DNA of 64,000 nucleotides, taken from the NCBI GenBank assembly GCA_024704765.1, contig JAKMXF010000055.1, forward strand, positions 449,630 to 513,629, in the 5' to 3' direction. The position numbers and the translations under genes are program-made. Each line of letters opens with the position of its first letter. Positions within the stretch are counted from its first letter, which is position 1. The notes under the pieces were generated by a model. The model saw nothing but the letters and a program-made list of their open reading frames with translations. It had not been told where the DNA came from and did not search any database. The DNA is from Oopsacas minuta (lineage: Eukaryota; Porifera; Hexactinellida; Lyssacinosida; Leucopsacidae). This document shows positions 49,222 to 61,594 of the stretch, one piece after another.

Positions 49222-49790
49222 ATAATACGAAGTAAAATAATTTGATCTACAGCATTTTTAGAATAATTGATTGGGATCTTTGTGAAATTGTGATACCTCG
49301 TTCGTACAATGGCTAAGCACCGCAAATGGACCGAGGATCGCAGCATGTGTAAGCAGATTTCAATTTTTTACCTTGAGAATTCCAAAATATATGGAGGGAG
49401 ATTTGTCCAGTTGATAACAATAATTTCAAAGGGCAGTCGAAATATTGATCTCGTTCACCCAACTAACTGGACTTCTCCGAGGTCATGGGGATAGCAAAAC
49501 GAGTTCCGGAGATCTGAATATAATGGGTAAATAACTGTCGGAATTCTCTCGAAATTAATATCATAGTCAAGTTACAAATTGCATGAATATTTAGATTCCG
49601 AATAATTAAGCACAATTTCATAAGGTAATGTTTAGCATAGATGAAATAGGGATATGCTGAAACTGAATTATTGCAAAAATGGAGGTACATGGCATATCCA
49701 AGTTTGGGAATCCTGCTTTTATATTAATATGAATAGAGGAAAAACATATGTTGGTTGGCAATCAATGTTATAGAGCAATGCCAAAATAGT
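49222..49790. other. Non-coding spacer
   Basis: Nothing recognised. Confidence 0.4.
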
Positions 49791-49791
49791 G

Positions 49792-49940
49792 TATATGTTA
49801 TGGGCAGTATGAGAAATTAGGCATTATGCATATTGTTCAATAAGAGTAGCACTATGCATATTGCCTGGACATTATGCATATTGCCTAAGAAAGTAGCATT
49901 AGGCATAATGCCCAATTTCTCATACTGCCCATAACATATA
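49792..49940. repeat. Palindromic repeat with 38-bp arms
   Basis: Left arm 49792-49829 and right arm 49903-49940 are inverted copies with one mismatch (tatatgttatgggcagtatg at the left). The loop contains repeated catattgcc / gcattatgc units. It is probably a very small fold-back element or hairpin. Confidence 0.8.
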
Positions 49941-52900
49941 TATCAGGGTTAATACAAAAACCAATCTATACATATTTCGGCAATCGATATCAATATTAAA
50001 CTCAATAGAAATCAAAGAATTTCTATGTATTAAAATCAATAGCAGGCTTAGCTTGCTATGTCGTTGCGTGACAGCTTATTGCTCAAGTTAACTTGAACAT
50101 AGCTTTCTCGTTATGAGGCCTACCACCAGATGTACCAGGGATATAGTAGTGTAAGGTAAATACAGTATTAGTATAGAGAATGATTTAATATGACAGAAAC
50201 AGTACTTTTATGGCCAAGTAAATGTATAACAGACATGTAGAATATCAAGTCTCCAAACTAACAAAGCAAAAGATTATCAAAATATGCCAATTTCTGCACC
50301 TAGCAAGCATTATTTGGCTAATATAGCCTATCTTTGATGAGCTGTAGGATGTCAAATATTGCATCTTTGATTTCAAAGTTAATGTACGAAATGATGTAAC
50401 AGTAAGGGTTGATCTTTCGCATACAGTAGTAAATTGTACCTGGCCCGGATATATTCGAGTCTTGGAAGAAAATTCACAATATTAGCCACTGCTCAGCCAA
50501 AATACATTCTCAAAGCTATGTGTTTAAATAACATGCACCGCTTAATGGGTAAAATGTTATGAGGCCATGATTTTAACCAAACAAAATTCGTCATGGGAAT
50601 ATTACATCATCATGGCTATAGAAAAAAGCACAATTAACGGATAACAAGAGATAAATTCGTCCATTAATCCAATCAAAGCATATTGGCTCATCATCCATAG
50701 TGTACAAGAGCAAATATTTCGTTATCTCTTTCCATATTCTAGAAGTGGGGCATAAGCTATGCAACTAATTGTTTACAATATTCCACTTGAATTTCTGCAT
50801 AGTTCTACCTGATCAACTGAAATCTGCTTGGCCGGTCGTGGTCAGTTAGTAAACGTGGAAGAATTCCGACTAACGAATTATATTAGACGTTAATAAAGTA
50901 TAATCAAAGTTTGAGCCCAACATAATTAATAGTTTACTGGATAAATAGCGATGGAATGATTGGGTTTATTCGTGACCTGCGTAGCATAAGGCCATAGCAC
51001 AGGCTCGGAAAAATGGACCAATCAAAATTTCAGCCGAAATTGGGAATTATGACACAAGTGGCATAAGAAAGGCAAGAATGAGAGATGAAATATTATCCGA
51101 GAGAAATTCATGCAGTGGGATCATATCATGACTTTCATTGGTAAGATTGTTCTATATATGAAGCATAAATAATGGGCGTGAGGTAATAAGTCCATGATGG
51201 AGCAATGCGCATTAAGTAAATATTGAAAATTTAAAGTACTATATCAATAAGTATTAGCTTATATTACGATCATTTAGAGCATTTGTCGATCACCCAAAAA
51301 TGAAAGCAATCATGAACACAATCGGAAGTTAACAATTAATCGGAGATCGTGATCCGAACACTTTCGCTAAAAAGGATTTCCACCACTTTAACAATCACTT
51401 TTCGAAATTGAAATCCTACAGCGGGATGCTATACAACATGCGTCTGTCTTGCGTCAACTCAGCTATGTGAAATCTACCAGCCTATTGCCATGTATATAGG
51501 TAAAAGTGAGACGTCATACATTTTGATAAACATTTCTGGGTTGGGATTCGCAAATTCTCAAATTCACACTGCTTAAACCTATCGAAATTTTTGGACAAAA
51601 TGGCTGCGATCTTCCATTCGACCACTGTTTATACAATGATCGGCGATCATATTAAGAGGGCCAAGAATGGACCACGATCGTGATGGTGTGATGAAAGATA
51701 TCATTAATCCCCTACGTCCATTTCAGAGAAATACATAGATAAGTTGAATAGGTTAGAAATATCCTTTAGAAAGACCACTCATACACCTATAATTGTTTGC
51801 TACAAAATTAGCAAAAAGGAGAATGGTATAATACACTCTTTCCAGTGAGTATATATCTTTCAAAGATGCTGGATTTAGGCATCCCCAATTGCTAGTTCTT
51901 TTCAAATCCCGGTGGGCGCACTACCCGACCCAGAACTTGACGCCTCTCTTTGAGTGCATTGATTGTAATAGATTTTGAAATTCTCAAGGGAAACCAAAAG
52001 TTGCCAGTATAACAGACATTAAGGAAACAAAGTGCTCATCGTGAAACTCACAGAACTATAGAAACATTATTTTAAGACTCTTCTAAGGGGATACAAAAAA
52101 GTACCCCACAAGGGAGAGTCTCTGCAATACAAAGCCCTACACAGAATTCATTGTTTCTATGCCAGCTTCAATGTATGTAGTAATGAGTGTACAAACTTAA
52201 CACGATGATAACAAAGTTATTACTAAGAACAGAGGATGATTTCCTTTGTGGTTTGCAATATTACGATATATATTTTTATCAAGATAGGGAACATGAAGCC
52301 ATAAACTTTTAATTGGGATTCAGGACAAATTGCAACAAGATTAACCCTCTCAATAAGGAATCTTTCGTAAATTCATCTATCATATTGCAAAGAAAATGCA
52401 AATACTATAGTTAGCTATAAAAGGTTTCGAATTTCCATTTGCTCATAATAAATACATAGGTTAGAAGGAATTTGTGCAGAAGAGTTAACTTCCAAAATTA
52501 CATGGGGAACAGATTGACTCTGGAGTTCATATACAATCAAGAAAATGATTCTAATAACTTAATTACTTTTCCGGTTATAATTCGATTATGAGATTAAGCA
52601 ACTAACAACCCTTCCGATGATATTATTTCACAACGAATGAAACAAGGTATATATGTATTTAACTGACGAATAATCCATGTTGAGTGATCTTTGGAGGATT
52701 AAGAATATATAAATTAACTATGGTCATAATACTAATGACAAAATAGCTGGACATCTCGACAAATGGCAAGATCCTTGGACGGTAGGTAGGTACGCCAGTG
52801 GCTTTGGGATACCTTTTGTATACTGATAACTCACATTAAATTTGTATTACAAGTGGCCTGTACTAGTAAAGCTGAAACTGAATTGATAGATTTAGCAAAC

Positions 52901-53185
52901 TAAAGTTTGAACGAGAGTTGAAGCATAGCTCAAAATATTGAAATGAACAAAATAGTGAATGAAAGGCCAAAAAATTTTACAATGCAGAATTACGACATGT
53001 TTGAATGCCTTAAGAATTTTAGGTGATCAGAGAATTTTCAGTTTAAACAGCTAGTAACAAAGAAATATGACTAACTAGTGACATAAATAGCGGAATAATC
53101 GCTGCTCGAATTCTGGTCCTTGAATTACATTGGTGGACTATTCGTCTAACAGAAAGTTGCCAGCCCCACAATTTGTATGAAATAA
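49941..53185. other. Long non-coding stretch, nothing recognised
   Basis: 3.2 kb without an open frame of 60 codons or more, recognisable repeats or RNA genes. Confidence 0.5.
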
Positions 53186-53189
53186 ATTG

Positions 53190-54255
53190 AATCATAGCCT
53201 ATAAACACAAGGCCTAACAGTACCTCGAAATTTTGGCACCAGGATGCAGTATTTGCAGAAAACAATTATAGACATTGCTTCTGAATTACAGAAAAATGCA
53301 TTTTTGATTGATTAAATGTATTACATTGTTGTAAAACCTCAAATTTTATACAAATATGCTGAAAACTTTTGGGAATGTGTCAAGATGTGTCTCTAGTAAG
53401 CATATATTTAAGAATATATATCATTCTTCGATGCCACGTAGAATGTTAAATTTTGCATTTATCAACTCAAAGTGAATAAATGAAATGATCTATAGATCTT
53501 TTATGCAAAATGTCAAAAATTTGTCATTCAAAAGTTGGCTCGTTGTTGAGTCAAGGTAGAGACCATGGATGGCGAATTTTAATGAATATTCAATTATACC
53601 TCGAGAATCATGAAATAATCGCGAAATCAGATTAGTCAATTTATACTATTTACCCGACTTCCCATACTTTGCAATTCATTTTGATATGATATCTCGCACC
53701 AATGTGATGATGACCATATTGGTCATTTTCAAAATTCTACAATACTCTTCAATTATTTTATATCAAATTCTATTACAAGGGTATGGGAAGTCTGGTATAG
53801 AGTACAAATTTGCTAGTATGATTTACCATAACTTCACCAACCTGTTAGTTATAATGAATATTTACAAAAAATTGTCATTCATAGTCTCTACCGTAACTCA
53901 CCAACGAGCCAACTTTTGAATGAGAAATCGTTGATATTTTGTATAAAGGATCTCTAGATCATTTCACTTATTCACTTTGAGTTGATAAATGCAATATTTA
54001 ACATTCTACGTGGCATCGAGGAAGAGATTTTTTGCTAAATAAATGTTCACTAGACACTTATTTGGACGCATTCTTGAAAATTTTCAGCATTTATTAGTGT
54101 ATAATTTGATATCCTACAGATCTGCAAATCATCTCGTCAGGCAATAATGTACCTTTTCTACAAGAAAGAAACCGTGTATATTCATGCTTTCAGCTAATAC
54201 TGCATCCCTGGTACTTTTACAATTAGCTTCATATTTAGTAGGCTATGATTGAATA
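53190..54255. repeat. Large fold-back element, about 1.07 kb
   Basis: Two arms of roughly 450 bp are inverted copies with scattered differences. Pairs include aatcatagcct (53191) with aggctatgatt (54240), ccaggatgcagtatt (53240) with aatactgcatccctgg (54197), ctacgtagaatgttaaa-type sequence near 53440 with its complement near 54005, gttggctcgttg (53533) with caacgagccaac (53901), and acttcccatac (53658) with gtatgggaagt (53780). The centre is near 53730. A 77-codon hydrophobic frame inside it (53686-53919) is probably accidental. No clean target duplication was determined. Confidence 0.75.
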
Positions 54256-54556
54256 TTAATTTTTCTTTTGAATTACTGAAGAAAATATATATAAATAAAC
54301 ATCGCTAGAAGGTAAGGTTATGTGCTATTCGCATAAATTATGCTATCCTACTATAGATCGGGTTCTTGTTACAACTATTTGATGCTATTGAAAGTTCTAA
54401 TTACGCTAACTCGTTATTCTGATTCAACAATTGACTATCTCATGGATGCAAGATCTGTATTCACATTTCTAGTACCTCTCAGCCCCTAATGCCATTTATC
54501 TAAAAAATGGGGATAATAATAGAATTTTCATCGAGGATGAGGTTGATGTATCTGCG

Positions 54557-54635
54557 CTTGCAGCTTCACACGCTTAAATGATATTAGCCTGTGTTAAACA
54601 CAGTCTAAGATCATTTAAGCGTGTGAAGCTGCAAG
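54557..54635. repeat. Perfect 26-bp-arm hairpin
   Basis: Left arm 54557-54582 (cttgcagcttcacacgctta and onward) and right arm 54610-54635 are exact inverted copies. The loop contains a further ctgtg/cacag stem. It could be a recent small palindromic insertion or a hairpin RNA precursor; no expression evidence can be seen. Confidence 0.85.
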
Positions 54636-54639
54636 TGAA

Positions 54640-55719
54640 ATCAAGCTGCGAAATGTGAACACAAATTAACAATGAATAAATATACAAATTGTCAAACAAT
54701 TAGTTAGTACCATGGGCAATAGTACTTCGACAATTCCGAAATTGTCAAAACATCAAATTCGGGGAAATTTGGAATTTGAAAAGTCAAAATGACATAATAA
54801 TACTATGTCTGAGTCAATATTCAACCAAAGCCATGACTTGAGAACAATAGCATTTTGAAGGGTTCTTGTGATTCAAAATTTCAAACTTCTACCATGTATA
54901 TTGTGATGTAAGTGGTGATTAATGTGATTTTCGAGATTCCAAAAAGGTGACAATAACTTTAAAATTCATCAGAGGGGTGAATGTTAGTACTATACTCGAA
55001 ATTGTCCCATCCATCGGAGGTAGCCATAAATGTCAAAAATCAGCCCTGGGAGTATTCTTTTTTTCTTTAATCAATTAAGAACAAACAAATGTATAAATAG
55101 TATACATAAACTGATTAATCGCGTTTTATAGCACACTAGCGCCGTTGGCATGCTCGGGATTTACGCATAGGTTAGTCGTCCAGGTTTCTTAACTATTAGT
55201 TAGCTAAATTTTCGAGTGTTATTTGTCGCTTAAGCAAAAGAATATACCCGGCACTAGTACCTCAAATTCACAGAATAGCTAAAGTAAAATACTATACTAT
55301 CCTACTAGGTCAAGAAGACTTGATTTTTGGGCTTTTTGGGCCATATCTTGCCATAGTTGCCGGACCGTTGACATTTTGAAAGTGGTCAAACTTCTCGCCT
55401 CTGAGCATCGCGGACAATTACTTCCCCAATGAAAGCTAAAAATTGAATCATACATATATCAAATAAATTACAAATTCATGGTGGTTGCCCACAAAATGGA
55501 ACAAATTAATTTCATATAGAATGTAAATGATGAAGAACAAGATGATTTTCGAAGCAAATTCCTAAATAGGCGCCAAAAATGATGAATTTGCATCAAATTG
55601 AATATATACAGTAAACTAATGCAAAAGGAAAAGCCGGTACTGTTACAACGTTTTCAAAATTCATTTTATGAAGTAGCCAGGTTTAGTGACAAATAACAAC
55701 AGAAAAATTCCAATACATT
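54640..55719. other. Non-coding flank of the RAG1-like element
   Basis: Nothing recognised except an 18-bp segment at 55114-55131 that recurs inverted at 62261-62278. Confidence 0.45.
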
Positions 55720-55724
55720 CTAAC

Positions 55725-55761
55725 AACAGTGGCACGAAATGGTCAGAATGTGGAAATGGGC
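55725..55761. repeat. RSS-like terminal repeat, 21-nt spacer end (3' end of the gene)
   Basis: Heptamer AACAGTG at 55725-55731 (one change from CACAGTG), a 21-nt spacer 55732-55752, then GAAATGGGC at 55753-55761. It is preceded by the CTAAC duplication. The corresponding end of the older copy has CACGGTG, 22 nt, GAAATTGGG. Confidence 0.75.
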
Positions 55762-55944
55762 ATTTTGATGGCACATAGGTCCATAAAATGTATTATTGTC
55801 ATATAGGTTTTCGAGCCCAACGAATCGAATGGGATACTCATTTTTTCTCTATCCCTTCAGGTGACAAAGTTATGACGTCATTGTCACCTATCTGAGGTGT
55901 GAAAATTCCCCAAATTTTCTATTAATCGATTGAGAGGTTTACTT

Positions 55945-58105
55945 TTAATCATCATTATGATCTTCATGATCACGAATAAGGGTGTTCACTAAAATATCTT
56001 GGCTACTTCTAAGTCCTTGGCTAGATGGAGGCCTTGGAATAGAAAACTTGCGATTCATTAACAGCATGGGATCACTGTGAGAAATCAATCGAACAAATAC
56101 ATCCTTTAAATTTTCTTCAAATGAAAACTTGCGAGCAAGACGATCTCTGTATCTCCGAATATATTTGTTAGAAGCCTCTAGTCCTTCTTCAGATAAGTTC
56201 TCTAGCCCATGTCCATCATTAAACATTGAGATGATTTCCGGTGCATGTGCTAACAGTTTGTGTAACGTCGGGGAAACATTAGCCCAAGGAAATGCACAGA
56301 GAATTGACTGGTAGATATTACTGCAAACAAGCGCTAGTTCTTCTGTATCCACTCTTCTGCTGCTATTATAGACGCGTAGGATTGCTCCTAGGCATGTGTG
56401 AATTTCAATTATGTGGGACTTGAACTCAGACGGGATCACTGTCAAAACCCAGTAGAGGAAATCTTGATCGTTGTCATCCTTTCTTATCAAGCATCGTCTT
56501 ACCACATTACCAGTAGTCGTTGTGCCACCTTGTGTTGAAGGGATGTCAATAATAATATTGAGATTGTCTTTAATTAAACTTGTAACGAAAGTTTTAGCAT
56601 CTGAGACTCTCTTAGAAGTTGGTGACCACTTAAATACTCCGCGTGCAAGTGGCTAATTAGATGTAAAAACCAGCCAAAACATCGGAGATATGCATGCAAA
56701 GGCGAACTGGGTATGATTTCTAAGTCAGATATTGGTCTGTGTGTAACGCTGAATCTGTTGTCAGAAGATAATGATAGAAACTCCTCTTCGTTAACTTCAT
56801 CAAATAATACTTTCAGGTCTGTGATGGATCGATTAATTGGAAAACCGTCTTTTGCGATATCCGGATCATGGATTTGTTTGAATGTCGCTGTGCAGAACTG
56901 GCAACATGCACCCCCAGCTCCACTAATAATCTTAGCCATTTTGCCATCCAATTGTGAATGTTGAATTTCAACTTCACAAAATCCGCTTGTTAGTTCTAAA
57001 CCCTTTTCCGTTATCTCTGTGGACTCCTTATTGATTAGTGTATCCATAAGATATCGAATATTGTCTTCGTTCTCCTGTAGAGCTAGTATCGCAACGGGTC
57101 TAATTGAGAAAGGAGAATTTGGTAGAGGGTTTTCCAAATCAGTTTGTTATCGATGTCGGATATGGAAATCACCTTAAACCCGAATAAAATAAAACTTTTT
57201 GTTGAAATATTGGGGTGAGTCGCTTGCTGATAAACCCGGTGAGAGCCAGAACCGTCAAGTCCATCTGAAATTCGTATCCTTTTAGGATTGCTGGCGCTGG
57301 GAATTTCATTGGCAGAAGCAGTCAATATTCTGTTTACTGTATGAGTCAGAAGCTTTTTATAAGATACAGCAATGCCTACCCGATGTTCTCGATCAACTGA
57401 AAAGGTGTCATTAGTCAAGCAAATTTGAGATCGATAGGTAGCTAATCGATTGTAACCTGGAAGCTGGACATCTGAAAGTAATAAACGTCTTAAATCGATG
57501 TATTTCTTCTTTCCAATTTCTAAAGAATCCATCAAGAAAGCAGCTTTATCGCAGGTTAGTTTATTGCAGACTGGACCGAAGCTTCCCTTAGCAATAATTT
57601 CTTTACAGAACTTGGTAGTAGTAAAGTCGTATTCAGTCTGTGAACATAGCATCATCAGGTAACAGGATAGTTCTTTACTTGAAACATTCTCTTGCACAGC
57701 AACCTTTTCAAGATGTGTTAGTAAGGAGAACAATCGGCTGCGAAGACCTTTAGTTGATAATTCCCTCAGAGGCTTACGGGTGGGCTTACTAAAATCTTCT
57801 TCGAAAACAGAGGTTGATTGGCTAGAAGAAACACTCCCTATCACCATGACTTCATCTGAGCATTGATAACCTGTACTCAATCTCGGGTGTTTAAGTGGTG
57901 TATGAAAAGGTATCGCATTCCAAGTAGTTATATCGGCTCGTTTCAGGTATTCTCTCCTATCTTCTCTGAGGGTCGAAAATTTTCTCCGAACTGTATCATG
58001 CTCTGTTTCTTCCAAATTATTGAGGACAATAAACGAGGACGCGAGAGAAGTGACTGTTTTATTCTTTTGTGCAGTTAAGAACGTGTATGCATCTTCGTTA
58101 TTCAT
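55945..58105 (-). pseudogene. RAG1/Transib-like transposase, two frameshifts
   Basis: The first good ATG is at 58105 (MNNEDAYTFLTAQKNKT); the reading is about 720 codons. It changes frame near 57133 (one base lost in LIW/ENPLPNSPF) and near 56648, with no other breaks seen. In order: a basic N-terminal region; CDKAAFLMDSLEIGKKKYID; RIRISDGLDGSGSHRVY with the first catalytic Asp at about residue 281; FILFGFKVISISD; the zinc-binding-like CCQFC; PLHAYLRCFGWFLHL; FPWANVSPTLHKLLAHAPEI; and LSEEGLEASNKYIRRYRDRL with the catalytic Glu. The last blocks match RAG1 (HKTLAHVPEI; NESGNKLFRRFRKMNAR), whose Glu962 is in the same position and whose zinc-ligand histidines match HKLLAH. No Asp is visible where RAG1 has LHCDIGNA, so the second acidic residue is either elsewhere or lost. 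Confidence 0.85.
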
Positions 58106-58693
58106 AATGAAAAATGTGCTAATGAACAACCACAACAATTATTTATGATTTATATGGGCCAAAAATTAGATAATTGTGAATGGATTATATTTAAAATCGC
58201 AAAAAAATATCGTTGGCACTTCCTGACACCATAATTTAAAGTGTATTTTGTAGAGGACGAAAAGAGCTATTAGGAAAGTGCAATGGAAAGTTCCGCAAGT
58301 GAAGGCAAAAAAAGTACTAGAGTTTTAATGAAACGTGTTTCTATTTATTGCACTTGTACGAACAAGCTTGTTTAAAATGAGAATAGTAAATTCCATCTGT
58401 TCATTGGAGCCAAGATTAACGTGATTTATTATTCAGCAACATAAGAGCTTTCGATTGGTATACTATAAATAGCAGTTATTTGACGTGGAGAATCCATATT
58501 ATTCGAAATTACATCATGACCGAAAATTGAAACCATAAATCAATCTTTCGAATTTCAATTATGCTCTCATTGGAATAGACGTAGGAGCTAAATGGAAAGT
58601 CTATTGTAGAGATGTCAAATGTTTTCCGAGGTTTGTGGGGGTGCTGAATTCAAATATCAACACTATAAAGCAATTTGAGGTTATATTTTTTTC

Positions 58694-58721
58694 ACCTATT
58701 TCCACATGCCGTGCCACTGTG
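58694..58721. repeat. RSS-like terminal repeat, 12-nt spacer end (5' end of the gene)
   Basis: On the minus strand from 58721: heptamer CACAGTG (58715-58721), the exact consensus heptamer of V(D)J signals, a 12-nt spacer (58703-58714), then GAAATAGGT (58694-58702), followed by an A-rich run. The CTAAC duplication follows at 58722-58726. Confidence 0.78.
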
Positions 58722-58726
58722 CTAAC

Positions 58727-60700
58727 ACACAGAAAACATTCGGCAAAATCTAGCCAAACTCGACAAACAATCTAGCCTGTTTTGTGGAAAAATTGGCCAT
58801 TTGCCAAATTCACAAATTTTCCCTTGTCATAGATAGCAGATTCTTCGTCTCTGCTTTCTCTAATAACCAAATAATTTCGGATAAAGTGTGATTTTATGAT
58901 GTTAAAATGTGCCAAATCTCGATTTGCGTGAGGGAATTGTTTTCATTACCAACGTAACACTTCGGTGTATTTGGGTAAATGAAGAATATTCTGGTGTGAA
59001 TCTCTGAGATTTCCAAGGACAAAAGCAGCACTTTATGTTCAAGATATATGCTTAATTCGGGGTCTGTAGCATTTCTAACTTCGCAACCCCCCAGAACCCC
59101 AGATTTCCTACCAATATTAACATAATGTGGTATTAGTGACGTAATAACGTCATATAACAACTCACACCTTAGCAAATACAAAATGCAATGATGCAAAGTT
59201 CAATAATGAGTCAGCATTGAACACATATTACAGTATAAATACATCAATTTTCATAAAAATTTGAAAAATATTGTAAAGAATCAAGTTTCAATATCTAATA
59301 TGGAAGAGCTTATTGAGAGATACTGATCAAACCTTCGAAATTAGAATAATCGATTTATCATAGAAGAATATACTTTGTACAACAACTAAATATTCGTATA
59401 TATAATATGGTCGGGACCTTATTCATAATAGACCCAGAAATAGCACAATTTAGTTTTTAATCATGGATGGCATGAGTTTTACATAGATATGTGAATCATA
59501 ATGCGATGAAACAAGCAAAAACAGACACTTGTATAATCCGGAATCTATATTCCGACAGCGTTTAGGGCTCAAATATATTCAGACATTATAATTTCACCTG
59601 TAAATCCGACAAAATGGCAATCAGAAAAGTTCATGACAAACTAATACTGGTTTAACAGGTTTTACTGTATGGACATACCCAGAACACTTTCTATGTAAGT
59701 TACTGACTGTACATGAATTACCGGCACAAATATAACTGTGGATAAGGACAAATTCTTCCGTTGTTCTCTAATGTATCGAAATCAAGGTAGCAACCGAATA
59801 GTTCAATATTCATACTACAGAATAACAACATTCGGGATTATATCGGTGCAAACTAAATATTAGTAGTAGTATTTGTTTGGCTTAACTGATTATTACAAGC
59901 ATTCAGTGAGATAAATAGATAATCATAATATTCTGTAAGGCTATATTCATGAAAACAGATACTAGCTTCGATGAGTTTCAACTTCGATATTAATAATAGC
60001 CATATCAAAATTCTCTACTTTTGGCACAAATGTATCAGCAATAGGAAACTTTCTAATCATGAATTGATATTAAACTTTCACAGTTATCAAGTAATATACA
60101 ATATCTGGGTAATATTGATATTTGACGGAATAACATAATTACCATTAGATTTAGGTATACAAACTGCGTAATTCACGAAAAGAAAGGCTACAATTGAGGA
60201 AATAGAGTATCAATGTAGAGCCCTATCAACAAATATTTTCAGGATGTGAATAGAATATTTAAATAAATTGACAGGACAAGGGTTTCCAATGCTATATATG
60301 GTTATAATGATGGTTAATCTAGTCTTTAGTTATTTTATTGAATGTGCCATATACATAAAGTTTACAATTGAAGTCGTGGAATTTAGGAATGAAGTATTAA
60401 ATATTCGAGCAATTGTATTTGCATGATGATAGACAATGAGTGTATAAAAGGTATTATGTTGACAACGAATTCACTTGTATGTGTTCCCTCTAAGGAATCT
60501 GACTAGGAATGGAAGATACCTACTGGTGCTATTTTTCAGCATATTAGTTAATCAATTAAATAATGGTAGTTCAGCTCCTGATGGAATACACCAAGCCCAC
60601 CTACTATCTCATTCTGGCTGAGGCTCTGGCCATTTTATGTTATATTCATGTAGAACAAAATATTGATTTCATCAAATCAAGATTGGTAATGATATAGAGT
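58727..60700. other. Non-coding stretch, nothing recognised
   Basis: A 100-codon minus-strand frame at 58894-59196 has no motif. No repeats were noticed. Confidence 0.45.
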
Positions 60701-60705
60701 ATTAC

Positions 60706-60992
60706 CTGTAAGGTATAGCATGGATAAAGGCCATTTCTATGATCTTTCTTAACTCAGAAATTTTCTGGCCAGCTTTAGTGTGTAAGAAGGTCTGGTCTTC
60801 CAATGAACATAATGTTGCCATCATGCCGTTGTGAGATTTTAACCATCCAACTGAGGAGTCACCGTAGGAATGTATATCCAATCCATAGCTTGGATGCCTG
60901 ATGCCAGCGGTTGGGTAGAGAAAATAGGTCATTAGGTGTGTAGTTATACCCTCAATAGCAATACAACACGTCTTCATGAGATCGATGAAATC
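60706..60992 (-). CDS. Candidate exon of an unrecognised host gene
   Basis: The minus strand has an acceptor-like pyrimidine-rich tatctatcttag just before 60992, a 287-nt open block, and a donor CAG/gtaata after 60706. The peptide begins DFIDLMKTCCIAIEGITTHL and contains RHPSYGLDIHSYGDSSVGWL, KSHNGMMATLCSLEDQTFLH and ISELRKIIEMAFIHAIPY. Its composition is balanced and unlike the random frames of this window. I do not recognise the family. Joining exons were not established. An alternative is a lone decayed exon. Confidence 0.4.
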
Positions 60993-61594
60993 CTAAGATA
61001 GATATGTGTAATCTAGCCGAAAATCTCGTAGATAGATATTGGAAGCCATATAAAAACTGATGACTATGACCATGGGATACAATGAATGGTTGTAAGTCGC
61101 AAAAACCTTGCATTAGTGCTGAAATATATGTAAATTACTAAACTATAGTTTTCCTTATAATTCAATAATTATTTAGGAAATTCATAAGTCAACAAATGTA
61201 AAGGTTATAAACAAAACTAAGCACTAATAGAACAAAATTGCTAAGTTTCCTTAGGTAATAGTATTTTCAAACATCAGCACTTGCTAGGGCATGTTCCCCC
61301 AGACACCCGGTGTAGATTCCGCAATGCACAAGACGCTGACTGAATTTGAGCTCCTGATGTGAGAAATATTACAAGATATTCCGAATAATTAGCCTACTGA
61401 TTATTATATTATATACTTAAATAAGATGGAAAATTCAATTAATTATGATGTAATTAACCCCTTGTAAAACTATTGAAAAGAAATCTCCAGCATCTATTAA
61501 AATATGTGCAAAAGATATTCAAATATAATAAATCGCAGAGTAAATCTGTAAATTTGCTTTTTCGCAGTCGGGGTCTCCGCACCCAATTACCCCT

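Larger units (their letters stand above)
55725..58721 (-). mobile_element. RAG1/Transib-like transposon, both ends and target duplication present
   Basis: 2997 bp. The flanks at 55720-55724 and 58722-58726 are both CTAAC, a 5-bp target duplication as made by Transib and RAG. The ends are inverted: AACAGTGGCACG at the left and CACAGTGGCACG at the right (read inward). Each is followed by ATGTGGAAATRGG. The only gene inside is the transposase on the minus strand. No RAG2-like (kelch) reading frame is present. Confidence 0.85.

Noticed and set aside
53686-53919. 77-codon hydrophobic frame
   Set aside because: It lies across the centre and right arm of a fold-back repeat and has no counterpart or motif.
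55725-58721. RAG2-like partner gene
   Set aside because: No kelch-type repeats or second long frame were seen inside the element or on its immediate flanks.
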